Shown: piece by piece, positions 1 through 5,751 of the stretch
Numbering within the stretch: the stretch's first letter is position 1
Layout of the letters: each line of letters begins with the position of its first letter
Origin: VRUE01 sp963727465
GTDB taxonomy: Bacteria; Actinomycetota; Thermoleophilia; Solirubrobacterales; 70-9
Assembly (NCBI GenBank): GCA_963727465.1
Contig: CAVSGL010000011.1
Span: forward strand, 1 to 46,799
DNA: 46,799 nucleotides
Direction: 5' to 3'
Position numbers and translations under genes: made by a program
Notes under the pieces: generated by a model
The model's database searches: none
The model's input: the letters and a program-made list of their open reading frames with translations, nothing else
Told to the model about the DNA's origin: nothing

Positions 1-232
1 TCCCGCGCCGCGCTTCGTCCAGCACGTCCCGCAGCCAGGCTTCCGCCGTGCGCTTGGTGAAGTAGCCCGAGCCGGGCCGGCCGCGCTCGGTCCAGGCCGG
101 GCCGACCCTGCGCTGCACCTGGCGGCCGTCAGGCAGCCGGTACTTGGCGTACCACTGGGGGCCGCGCTTGCGTTCGACCCGGTAGACGTGTCCCGAAGGG
201 GGCCGCGGAGGGGCTTTGCGAGCAGGCACCAT
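1..232 (-). CDS. Tyrosine site-specific integrase, N-terminal part (runs off the window)
   Basis: The gene reads leftwards from an ATG at 230-232 and is open to base 1, giving about 77 residues. The visible part has a basic, Pro-rich start, then a small beta-strand arm-binding-like segment (residues H-V-Y-R-V-E-R, Q-W-Y-A-K-Y-R, G-R-Q-V) and the start of a helix (F-T-K-R-T-A-E-A-W-L) typical of actinophage and ICE integrases. The catalytic domain is outside the window. It lies 100 bases from the 3' end of an intact tRNA-Thr gene and reads away from it, the usual layout of an element integrated into a tRNA. I infer that the element extends left of the window. Confidence 0.8.
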   Translation of the reverse strand, partial: MVPARKAPPRPPSGHVYRVERKRGPQWYAKYRLPDGRQVQRRVGPAWTERGRPGSGYFTKRTAEAWLRDVLDEARRG

Positions 233-252
233 GCAGACACCTTAGCGCCCTC

Positions 253-274
253 TCGGGACATATTCGGGACATAT
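253..274. repeat. Tandem 11-bp direct repeat upstream of the integrase
   Basis: TCGGGACATAT occurs twice head to tail (253-263 and 264-274), 20 bases upstream of the integrase start. Repeats in this place can be recombinase arm sites or a repressor operator for the integrase. The assignment is inferred from position only. Confidence 0.6.
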
Positions 275-283
275 TTTCGTCTA

Positions 284-324
284 GCCCAGTAGCGTCACTT
301 GCCAAATATGGCTATTTGCTGGGC
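284..324 (-). terminator. Inverted repeats just beyond tRNA-Thr 3' end
   Basis: GCCCAG (284-289) pairs with CTGGGC (319-324). Between them lies a second inverted repeat, CAAATA (303-308) with TATTTG (313-318). The structure follows the tRNA-Thr gene in its direction of transcription, so it could end the tRNA transcript. It also lies in the likely attachment-site region, so it may instead belong to the integrated element. Confidence 0.35.
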
Positions 325-331
325 TTTTCAG

Positions 332-404
332 AGCCGACGCCCGGACTTGAACCGGGGACCCCTTCATTACGAATGAAGTGCTCTACCAACTGAGCTACGC
401 CGGC
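332..404 (-). tRNA. tRNA-Thr (anticodon CGT)
   Basis: The reverse strand folds as a complete cloverleaf. The acceptor stem GCCGGCG pairs with CGTCGGC (one G-U), the D arm contains GCTCAGTTGGTAGAGC, the anticodon stem is CTTCA/TGAAG around loop TTCGTAA, and the T arm contains GGTTCAAGTCC. Anticodon positions 34-36 are CGT, so it reads ACG (Thr). CCA is not encoded. The 3' end faces the integrase at 1-232 and is probably the attB site used by that element. Confidence 0.95.
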
Positions 405-461
405 GCTCGGTCCCATTCTAGGTGGCGCGGTTCCGTCGCGCCGAGTCTCGATGATGGGGCT

Positions 462-1109
462 GTGTCGAGGCGGCGCAGCATCCAGCGACGAGAGGAGAAC
501 GAGGTCGAGTTCTCGCGCATCGTCGCCTTCAGCGACGGGGTATTCGCGATCGCGATCACGCTGCTGGTGCTCAATCTCGGGGTGCCCGAGCACGTCGCCG
601 GCGACGACCTGACGAAGGTCCTGCTCGAACAGTGGCAGGACCTGCTCGCCTACGTGATCACCTTCGCCGTGATCGGCCGCTTCTGGCTCGTTCATCACCG
701 CTTCTTTTCCAGCGTCGTCGGCTTCGACGGCCGGCTGCTGGCGCTCAACCTCTTCTACCTCGGCTGGGTGGCGCTCTTCCCCTTCAGCGCCCAGGTGCTC
801 GGGGATCACGGCGGCGATACCGGCGCGATCGTCCTCTACGCGATCAACCTCTCCGGCATCACCCTGGTCGGGATGTCGATGTCCGAGGACGCGCGCAGGG
901 CCGGGCTGTCGCGGATGTCGGCGCGGGAGGCGCGGGAAGGACGCCGCCGCTCGATCACGGTGGCGGCGGTTTTCCTGGCCTCGATTCCGGTGGCGCTGGT
1001 GAGCCCCGGCGTCGCCCCGTTCTTCTGGCTGGCGCTGTTCGCCGATCCGGTCGGCCGCCGGCTGCGACCCGGGCAGGCCGCCCGCTCAGCCCCGCCGGGC
1101 GAGGAATGA
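462..1109 (+). CDS. TMEM175-family (DUF1211) membrane channel protein
   Basis: The N-terminal motif FSDGVFAIAITLLVL is the signature of TMEM175 potassium channels, where the first helix lines the pore. The protein is 215 residues with about six hydrophobic segments, matching one bacterial TMEM175 repeat unit; such proteins assemble as tetramers and conduct K+. The reading frame is open upstream into the tRNA, but nothing before residue S-R-R-R-S-I looks coding, so I chose the GTG at 462. The ribosome site there is poor and the true start could lie a few codons away. The 3' end overlaps the convergent lipoprotein gene by 24 bases. Confidence 0.8.
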   Translation: MSRRRSIQRREENEVEFSRIVAFSDGVFAIAITLLVLNLGVPEHVAGDDLTKVLLEQWQDLLAYVITFAVIGRFWLVHHRFFSSVVGFDGRLLALNLFYLGWVALFPFSAQVLGDHGGDTGAIVLYAINLSGITLVGMSMSEDARRAGLSRMSAREAREGRRRSITVAAVFLASIPVALVSPGVAPFFWLALFADPVGRRLRPGQAARSAPPGEE

Positions 1110-1484
1110 GACCGAGCGACCGGGGGCCGAGCAGCTCACGGCCACGCCCCGTTCGGCCACGGCGGCGAGGCAGCGGTAGCCGTCGCCGACCGAGCAGGAC
1201 GAGCGCGAACCGCCGCTCTCCGGCATGCACGCGGTCTTCTTCGTCCAGGCCGTGACGACGGCGCGGCCGGTCCGGCAGCCGACGCCGGTCACCCGGACCT
1301 GGCCGGCGCCCGGGGCCGCCCCCTTGCAGGTTCGTGCGGCGGCGCCCGGCGGTGCGCTCGGCGTCGTCGCCCTGGCGGTCGGTTCGCCGCCGCCGGTTTG
1401 GCTCGAATCGCCGGAGGAGCCGCAGCCCGCGATCGCGACCGCGCAGACAGCGGCGGCGAGGAAGAGTCGAGCCGGACAGGGCAT
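1086..1484 (-). CDS. Small secreted lipoprotein, function unknown
   Basis: The protein has 132 residues. Its N-terminus is a typical lipoprotein signal: a short charged start, a hydrophobic core (LFLAAAVCAVAIAG) and a lipobox ending at Cys20, followed by Gly-Ser-Ser and a disordered Ser/Thr/Pro/Ala-rich linker to about residue 52. The remaining small domain has six cysteines (C-K-G, G-C-R-T, A-C-M-P, S-C-S-V, R-C-L, S-C-S), so it is probably disulphide-bonded and anchored outside the membrane. No family is recognised. A G-run lies directly before the ATG. The end overlaps the convergent TMEM175 gene. Confidence 0.7.
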   Translation of the reverse strand: MPCPARLFLAAAVCAVAIAGCGSSGDSSQTGGGEPTARATTPSAPPGAAARTCKGAAPGAGQVRVTGVGCRTGRAVVTAWTKKTACMPESGGSRSSCSVGDGYRCLAAVAERGVAVSCSAPGRSVSFLARRG

Positions 1485-1502
1485 CCCCCCAATCTAACCG
1501 GC

Positions 1503-1547
1503 CGCGGTCGAGGTTACGCTCGCATAGCGGTGAAAACCTCGACCGCG
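1503..1547. repeat. 45-bp dispersed palindromic repeat, copy A
   Basis: A perfect 13-bp inverted repeat (1503-1515 with 1535-1547) encloses a 19-base loop. Read on the minus strand, it aligns without gaps to 34789-34833, with 35 of 45 positions identical, including the TTTTCACCG next to the left arm. It sits in the short gap between the ThiF-like and lipoprotein genes and could also act as a terminator for the former. Confidence 0.75.
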
Positions 1548-1564
1548 CATGTGGGTGCCGGCGC

Positions 1565-2677
1565 CTACTTGCGCCCGGCCTTCGTCTCTCCCTGACCGCG
1601 CGGCGTGGCGGTCGGCAGGTGGCCGCAGACCGGACAGTCCGGCTCCGGCACGACCGGCTCGCGTTCGACCTCCATCGTGCGCAGGTCGTAGATGTGCCCG
1701 ACCCCCAGGGTCGAGGGCTCCGCCAGCTCGGTCAGGTGGTGCATGACGTCGAGCCCGACCTGGCCGCCGATCAGCCCGCACGCCGGTCCCAGGGTCGCCG
1801 CCGGAGAGGCTTTCGCGCGGCGCTGCTCGATCGCGATGTCGAACATCGGGTAGCTGCGCCGGTAGGCCGCGACCTGACAGGCGAAGCAGCCGGTGACGCC
1901 CGGCACGTACAGCGGCCCGACGCGGGCGATCGGCGGGAAGTGGCTCATCGTTATGTAGGGGACCTCGGCGGCGAAGCAGGCGCCGTTGCACCACTGCTCG
2001 ATTTCGTGCGCCGGCCAGTCCGCGGCGTCGATCACGAGGTCGTAGCCGCCGATCAGCGCGGCGACCGCCGCTTCGCTGTCGACCTTCTCGGGCACGGTCT
2101 CCAGGCGCATCCGCGAGTTGAACGCGCCGAGCCGCTCCGCCGCGACCTCGACCTTGAGCCGGCCGATGTCCGCCTCCGTGTAGAGCACCTGCCGGTTGAG
2201 GTTGCTCTCCTCGACCCGGTCGCCGTCGACGAGCAGCATCTCGCCGACGCCGCAGCAGGCGAGCGAGAGGGCGGACCAGCCGCCGAGGCCGCCGACGCCG
2301 AGCACGACGATGCGGGCGCTTTCGAGCCGCGCCTGGCATTGCGACGGCGCCGGCCCCGTGGTGATGTCGGAGAAGTAGCGGATCTGGCGGTCGAAGCGCT
2401 CGGCGGTCGCCGCCGGGATCAGGTCGTCGTCGGCCGCGTCCTCGACCAGCCCCAGCTCCTCGAGCTGCGCGAGCAGGTCGTTGACTGTTTCCGCGCCGAA
2501 GCGCGCCTCGAGCTCGCTGTGCTCGAGGCTGCCGTCGAGCGCGGCGAGCAGCTGGCGTCCCTCGGCGTCGGGGTCCTCTATCTGGATGTCGGCGCCGGCG
2601 CTGGGGCGCATCAGGTAGAGGTCGCCGTTGGGCGCCTCGATCTGCTCGGTCGTCCGTTTGATCCGTGGTCTGGTCAT
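1565..2677 (-). CDS. ThiF/MoeB/HesA-family E1-like adenylyltransferase with N-terminal peptide-binding-like domain
   Basis: The 370-residue protein has two parts. Residues 15-80 form a small winged-helix-like region resembling the recognition domain of MccB- and TOMM-type RiPP enzymes. Residues 90-360 are the E1 fold: nucleotide loop GVGGLGG (127-133), the catalytic stretch DGDRVEESNLNRQ (151-163) and two Zn-binding CxxC pairs (Cys264/267 and Cys348/351). All adenylation residues seem to be present, so it should activate a C-terminal carboxylate with ATP. The substrate is unknown. No ThiS, MoaD or YcaO gene is nearby. It is divergent from a winged-helix regulator at 2830 whose paralogues neighbour 19-residue peptides ending in Gly. 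The SD is AAGGGA before the ATG. Confidence 0.8.
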   Translation of the reverse strand: MTRPRIKRTTEQIEAPNGDLYLMRPSAGADIQIEDPDAEGRQLLAALDGSLEHSELEARFGAETVNDLLAQLEELGLVEDAADDDLIPAATAERFDRQIRYFSDITTGPAPSQCQARLESARIVVLGVGGLGGWSALSLACCGVGEMLLVDGDRVEESNLNRQVLYTEADIGRLKVEVAAERLGAFNSRMRLETVPEKVDSEAAVAALIGGYDLVIDAADWPAHEIEQWCNGACFAAEVPYITMSHFPPIARVGPLYVPGVTGCFACQVAAYRRSYPMFDIAIEQRRAKASPAATLGPACGLIGGQVGLDVMHHLTELAEPSTLGVGHIYDLRTMEVEREPVVPEPDCPVCGHLPTATPRGQGETKAGRK

Positions 2678-2731
2678 GTCACCCGTTCCCTTGGTCGAAA
2701 GTCGGGGCAGGAGACCGGGGGATTGCTTTAA

Positions 2732-2752
2732 TAAGTTTCAGCGATTAACTTA
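2732..2752. promoter_or_regulatory. Operator candidate in the ThiF/regulator divergent region
   Basis: TAAGTT (2732-2737) and AACTTA (2747-2752) form a perfect inverted repeat in an AT-rich patch, unusual for this GC-rich region, between divergent starts at 2677 and 2830. It is a natural binding site for the adjacent winged-helix regulator; this is inference from position. Confidence 0.45.
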
Positions 2753-2829
2753 AGGCCAAGTGCGGTCCGGTACCGGTACTAGGCTGGTGCGAATCGCCGA
2801 CAACACTGCTACGGGAATGGAGGCGCCGC

Positions 2830-3456
2830 ATGGCCGGCTCACAGGGGAAGAAGCTCAAACAGGTCATCGACCCGACACTCGCGAAAGCCTTCACGCACCC
2901 GCTGCGCAGTCACGTGTGGGTGACAGTTTGCGAAAAGGGCATCGTCAGCCCGACTGAAATCGCCAACGAACTCGACCTCGACGTAACCGAGGTCAGCTAC
3001 CACTTTCGAAAACTGCGCAAGAAAGACCTGATACGTCTGGTGCGGACCGAGCAGCGCCGCGGCTTCGACGAGCATTTCTACGAGCCGAGCGGGCCCGCGC
3101 TCGATTTCGACGAGTTCGACTGGATGAGGATTCCGGCCGCGATTCGCTCGTCGCTCAGCGCGGACCTCCTGCGGGGGATCATCGAGGGGTTGATCGAGGC
3201 CCTCGAGGCCGGTTCCTTCGATGCGCGCGATCGACACCTGAGCCGGACCTGGGTCGCGGTCGACGAGCGCGGCTGGAAGGAACTGACCCGGACTCTCCAG
3301 GGCACGCTCGATCGGCTGCGCACGATTCAGGAGCGCGCGGCGAAGCGCTGTGAGGGGTCCTCCGAGTCGCCGGTCCCCGTCGAGGTGGTGATGGCGGGGT
3401 TCGAGACGCCGGCCGGCGGCGCCGGGCGCGACCCCGGCGGCGCCGGATCTCCCTAG
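2830..3456 (+). CDS. ArsR-like winged-helix regulator (R1), family with conserved DxxGW effector domain
   Basis: The protein has 208 residues. Residues 15-80 form a winged helix of the HTH_20/ArsR type (A-F-T-H-P-L-R, S-P-T-E-I-A-N-E-L, E-V-S-Y-H-F-R-K-L, then the wing R-R-G-F-D-E-H-F-Y-E-P). Residues 85-195 form an effector-like domain with the motif H-L-S-R-T-W-V-A-V-D-E-R-G-W. The same architecture recurs at 4476 and twice in the protein at 45562. There are no metal-binding cysteines of the SmtB type. GGAGG lies 6 bases before the ATG. It is divergent from the ThiF-like gene and probably regulates it. The C-terminus (Gly/Ala-rich) overlaps the end of the UDG gene by 4 bases. Confidence 0.85.
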   Translation: MAGSQGKKLKQVIDPTLAKAFTHPLRSHVWVTVCEKGIVSPTEIANELDLDVTEVSYHFRKLRKKDLIRLVRTEQRRGFDEHFYEPSGPALDFDEFDWMRIPAAIRSSLSADLLRGIIEGLIEALEAGSFDARDRHLSRTWVAVDERGWKELTRTLQGTLDRLRTIQERAAKRCEGSSESPVPVEVVMAGFETPAGGAGRDPGGAGSP

Positions 3457-4139
3457 GCGGCTGCCTCGCTGAGCTCGCGGGCGCGTTCGAAGACGCGGTC
3501 GAGCATCCCCTCGGTGAGCCGGCCCGTGAACGTGTTCTGCTGGCTTGGGTGATAGCTGCCCAGCAGCCGCCAGGTTCCGACCTCGGCCTCGCAGCCGTGC
3601 CCGAAGCGGGGCTTCGGGCGGGGGACGTCGTTGCCGAGGCCGCGCAGGGCCCGCAACGCGCCGTCCCAGGCGAAGGAGCCGAGCGCGAGGATCGTCCTGC
3701 ACCGCTCGAGCAGCGCCAGCTCGCGCTCCAGGTAGGGAACGCAGTTGTCTCGCTCGGCCGGCGCCGGCCGGTTGGCCGGCGGCGCGCAGCGGACGACGGC
3801 GGTGACGTAGGCGTCGCGCAGGCGCAGGCCGTCGCCGGCGCTGACGGACTCCGCCCGATTGGCGAAGCCGGCCCGGTGCAGCGCCGCGTAGAGCCAGTCG
3901 CCGGAGCGGTCGCCGGTGAACATCCGCCCCGTTCTGTTGGCGCCGTGGGCGGCGGGAGCGAGGCCGACGATGGCGAGCCGCGCGTCCGGGTCGCCGAAGC
4001 CGGCCACGGGTCGCGCCCAGTAGTCCTCGCCCCGGAAGCGCCGCGGCGGCTCCGCGGCCGCCTGCTCGCGCCACTCGACCAGCCGGGGGCAGCGCCGGCA
4101 GGCGCGCACCTCGTCGTTCAGCCGGTTGAGGGAATCCAC
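3453..4139 (-). CDS. Family 5 uracil-DNA glycosylase (UDGb)
   Basis: The enzyme removes uracil and related deaminated bases from DNA in base-excision repair. At 228 residues it shows the family 5 motif A (GLAPAAHGANRTGRMFTGD, residues 59-77), which lacks the usual catalytic Asp/Asn, and motif B G-S-Y-H-P-S near residue 192. Cys14 and Cys17, with later cysteines C-A-P and E-R-C, fit the 4Fe-4S ligands of family 4/5 enzymes. It is convergent with R1 (4-base overlap). A strong hairpin at 4158-4190 separates it from the next minus-strand unit. Confidence 0.88.
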   Translation of the reverse strand: MDSLNRLNDEVRACRRCPRLVEWREQAAAEPPRRFRGEDYWARPVAGFGDPDARLAIVGLAPAAHGANRTGRMFTGDRSGDWLYAALHRAGFANRAESVSAGDGLRLRDAYVTAVVRCAPPANRPAPAERDNCVPYLERELALLERCRTILALGSFAWDGALRALRGLGNDVPRPKPRFGHGCEAEVGTWRLLGSYHPSQQNTFTGRLTEGMLDRVFERARELSEAAA

Positions 4140-4157
4140 GCCGGGGACTGAATCATG

Positions 4158-4190
4158 GCGAGCCCCGCCCGTGCGGTGGGCGGGGCTCGC
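4158..4190 (-). terminator. Strong hairpin downstream of the 19-residue peptide gene
   Basis: A perfect 13-bp stem (GCGAGCCCCGCCC, 4158-4170, with 4178-4190) closes a 7-base loop. It begins 25 bases after the stop codon of the micro-gene at 4216 and lacks a T-run, as is common in actinobacteria. The copy on the island has an equivalent hairpin at 45296-45342. Confidence 0.75.
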
Positions 4191-4215
4191 GAAGCCAGGA
4201 GCTCTGCCTGAGCGC

Positions 4216-4275
4216 TCAGCCGAACTTGTGAACCGAGAGCATCGGGACGACTGCCTGTGACGTGGCGATCTTCAT
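4216..4275 (-). CDS. 19-residue peptide gene, copy 1 (new family candidate)
   Basis: The gene encodes MKIATSQAVVPMLSVHKFG, followed by TGA. A very strong Shine-Dalgarno sequence (GGGAGGGGGTG, complement of 4282-4292) lies 6 bases before the ATG, and a 13-bp hairpin follows the stop. The gene at 45360-45419 encodes a peptide of identical length with the same pattern: M-K-[I/L]-A-x6-P-x2-S-[V/I]-x-K-x-G. Both are divergent from a regulator of the same winged-helix family. The peptide is basic (two Lys, one His), has alternating hydrophobic positions in its C-terminal half and has no secretion signal. The role is unknown. A signalling peptide, the regulator's ligand or a RiPP-like precursor are the options I consider. 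Confidence 0.75.
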   Translation of the reverse strand: MKIATSQAVVPMLSVHKFG

Positions 4276-4366
4276 CTGCTTCACCCCCTCCCAACCCGTC
4301 TCGTTCTCTCCCTGCGCCACCTCTGTGAGCGCCCCTGACTGACCGTTAAATGCTGGAAAAAGTTCC

Positions 4367-4394
4367 ACTATTTCGCCAACACGAAGCGAATAGT
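4367..4394. promoter_or_regulatory. Operator candidate between peptide 1 and regulator R2
   Basis: ACTATTTCG (4367-4375) and CGAATAGT (4387-4394) form an inverted repeat with one unpaired T, in the AT-rich centre of the divergent region between the peptide gene (start 4275) and R2 (start 4476). It is probably bound by R2 and could control both transcripts. Position is the only support. Confidence 0.45.
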
Positions 4395-4475
4395 CGACAT
4401 TTGGGCTAGAAAACAGCCTTTGTGGTCAATACGATGGAGTGGTTAAGCCACCCAGCAACGATCGGAGGAGTCGCT

Positions 4476-5162
4476 TTGCCCGCAAAAACCAAGTCCGCAA
4501 AACGCAGTAAAAAAGGCAGGGGAAAAAGCAAGAGAGGTGTGAACCAGGCGCTGGTCAAATCGCTCGCCCATGAACTCAGGGCCGAGATCCTGGCGATCCT
4601 CAACGAACGGATGGCCAGCCCGAACGAACTGGCCAAGGAGCTCGGCGAAGGCCTGAGCCAGGTCAGCTACCACGTCAAAGTCCTCAAGGACTACAAGGTC
4701 ATCACCCTGGTGAAAACCGAGCCGCGGCGCGGTGCGGTGGAGCACTACTACCGGGCGACGTCGCGCGCCTACCTGACCGATCGCGACTGGCACGAGCTGC
4801 CCGAGTCGGTTCGGGTCGGCATGAGCGCCGACCTGTTCCAGGCCGTCGTCGACGACGTCGTCGCCTCCATGGAGGAGGAAAAGTTCGACGATCGCGAGGA
4901 CCGTCACCTGAGCTGGACGCCGCTGATGCTGGACGAGAAGGGCTGGGGGGAGCTTCAGAAGCTGCTCGGCCAAACGCTGAAGCAGGCGCTCAAGATCAAC
5001 GGCGAAGCCGGTAAACGGCTGGCGAAATCGAAAGAGGAGCCGATCTCGGCATCTGTCGCGATGGTGGGATACGAGGTTCCCGATACCGCCGCGAAGAAGC
5101 TGCCGAAACGCAAAGCGAAAGCGTCTGGCAAAAAAGCGAAAGGCAAAGCCAAGAAGAAGTAG
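4476..5162 (+). CDS. ArsR-like winged-helix regulator (R2) with lysine-rich tails
   Basis: A paralogue of R1 with 228 residues. The winged helix covers about residues 25-95 (S-L-A-H-E-L-R-A-E-I-L, S-P-N-E-L-A-K-E-L, Q-V-S-Y-H-V-K-V-L, wing R-R-G-A-V-E-H-Y-Y-R-A). The effector domain carries H-L-S-W-T-P-L-M-L-D-E-K-G-W. I chose the TTG at 4476 because GGAGGAG (4464-4470) lies 5 bases before it; the frame is open to a GTG at 4422, but that start has no ribosome site. Both ends are Lys-rich, the C-terminal 24 residues almost histone-tail-like, which R1 lacks. It is divergent from the 19-residue peptide gene and is likely its regulator or receptor. Confidence 0.85.
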   Translation: MPAKTKSAKRSKKGRGKSKRGVNQALVKSLAHELRAEILAILNERMASPNELAKELGEGLSQVSYHVKVLKDYKVITLVKTEPRRGAVEHYYRATSRAYLTDRDWHELPESVRVGMSADLFQAVVDDVVASMEEEKFDDREDRHLSWTPLMLDEKGWGELQKLLGQTLKQALKINGEAGKRLAKSKEEPISASVAMVGYEVPDTAAKKLPKRKAKASGKKAKGKAKKK

Positions 5163-5201
5163 TTCCGCCGGCACGGCCTTCGACTGACAGCCCATAGGCT
5201 T

Positions 5202-5744
5202 GTGCCCGTGGGCGACTCCTCAGCAGGTGGCTGCGGGCGGCGGCATGGCTTTGGCCGCGCCGCCGCCCTTCTGTCCATCGTGCTGAGCGCCGTCCTCGTC
5301 GCGCTCGGCGGCTGCGGGAGCAGCGGCCACGGCGCCGAGACCGACCCCGAAAAGGGGTCCGACGCGGCGATCCTGAACGCCGCGCTGACCCGCGAGCTCA
5401 CCCTGCGCGACGCCTATACGGGGGGGCGCCGGCTGCTGCGTGGGCGGTGGCGCCCGATCGTCCGCCGGCTTCGCGCCGAGCAGCGGGAATACGTCGACGC
5501 GATCACCAAGGCGATCCGCGGCCTCGGCGGCGACACCGAAGCCGAAGCGGAAGTGCTCGATCTGAGCGAGGTGAAGGGCCAGGCGGCGTTCCTGGCGCTC
5601 GCGGCAGAACTGGAGAGCGCCGCCCGCGACGATTACGTGGACCAGGCGGCGCACCTCTATACCCCGGCGCCGCGCACGCTCGACGCCTGGCTCGCCGCGG
5701 GCCACGGGGAACACCTCGGCGTGCTGCCGCCGCTTGGGGGATGA
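5202..5744 (+). CDS. Secreted lipoprotein with ferritin-like helical domain
   Basis: The protein has 180 residues. After a basic start, a hydrophobic segment (AALLSIVLSAVLVALGG) ends in a lipobox Cys near residue 38, followed by Gly-Ser-Ser. The rest is predicted helical with E-x6-Y and E-x2-Y/E-x2-H-L spacing, as in the ferritin-like lipoproteins found in actinobacteria (A-A-L-T-R-E-L-T-L-R-D-A-Y, A-E-Q-R-E-Y-V-D-A-I, L-E-S-A-A-R-D-D-Y). Metal binding cannot be confirmed. The GTG at 5202 is used; the GTG at 5208 is equally possible. It ends 7 bases before the MMPL gene, probably as one operon. Confidence 0.65.
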   Translation: MPVGDSSAGGCGRRHGFGRAAALLSIVLSAVLVALGGCGSSGHGAETDPEKGSDAAILNAALTRELTLRDAYTGGRRLLRGRWRPIVRRLRAEQREYVDAITKAIRGLGGDTEAEAEVLDLSEVKGQAAFLALAAELESAARDDYVDQAAHLYTPAPRTLDAWLAAGHGEHLGVLPPLGG

Positions 5745-5751
5745 TCGCGCG

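Noticed and set aside
2678..2829. A third copy of the 19-residue peptide next to regulator R1
   Set aside because: Neither strand of this gap has an ATG-AAG start with a ribosome site or the P-x2-S-x2-K-x-G ending; the divergent gene is the E1-like enzyme.
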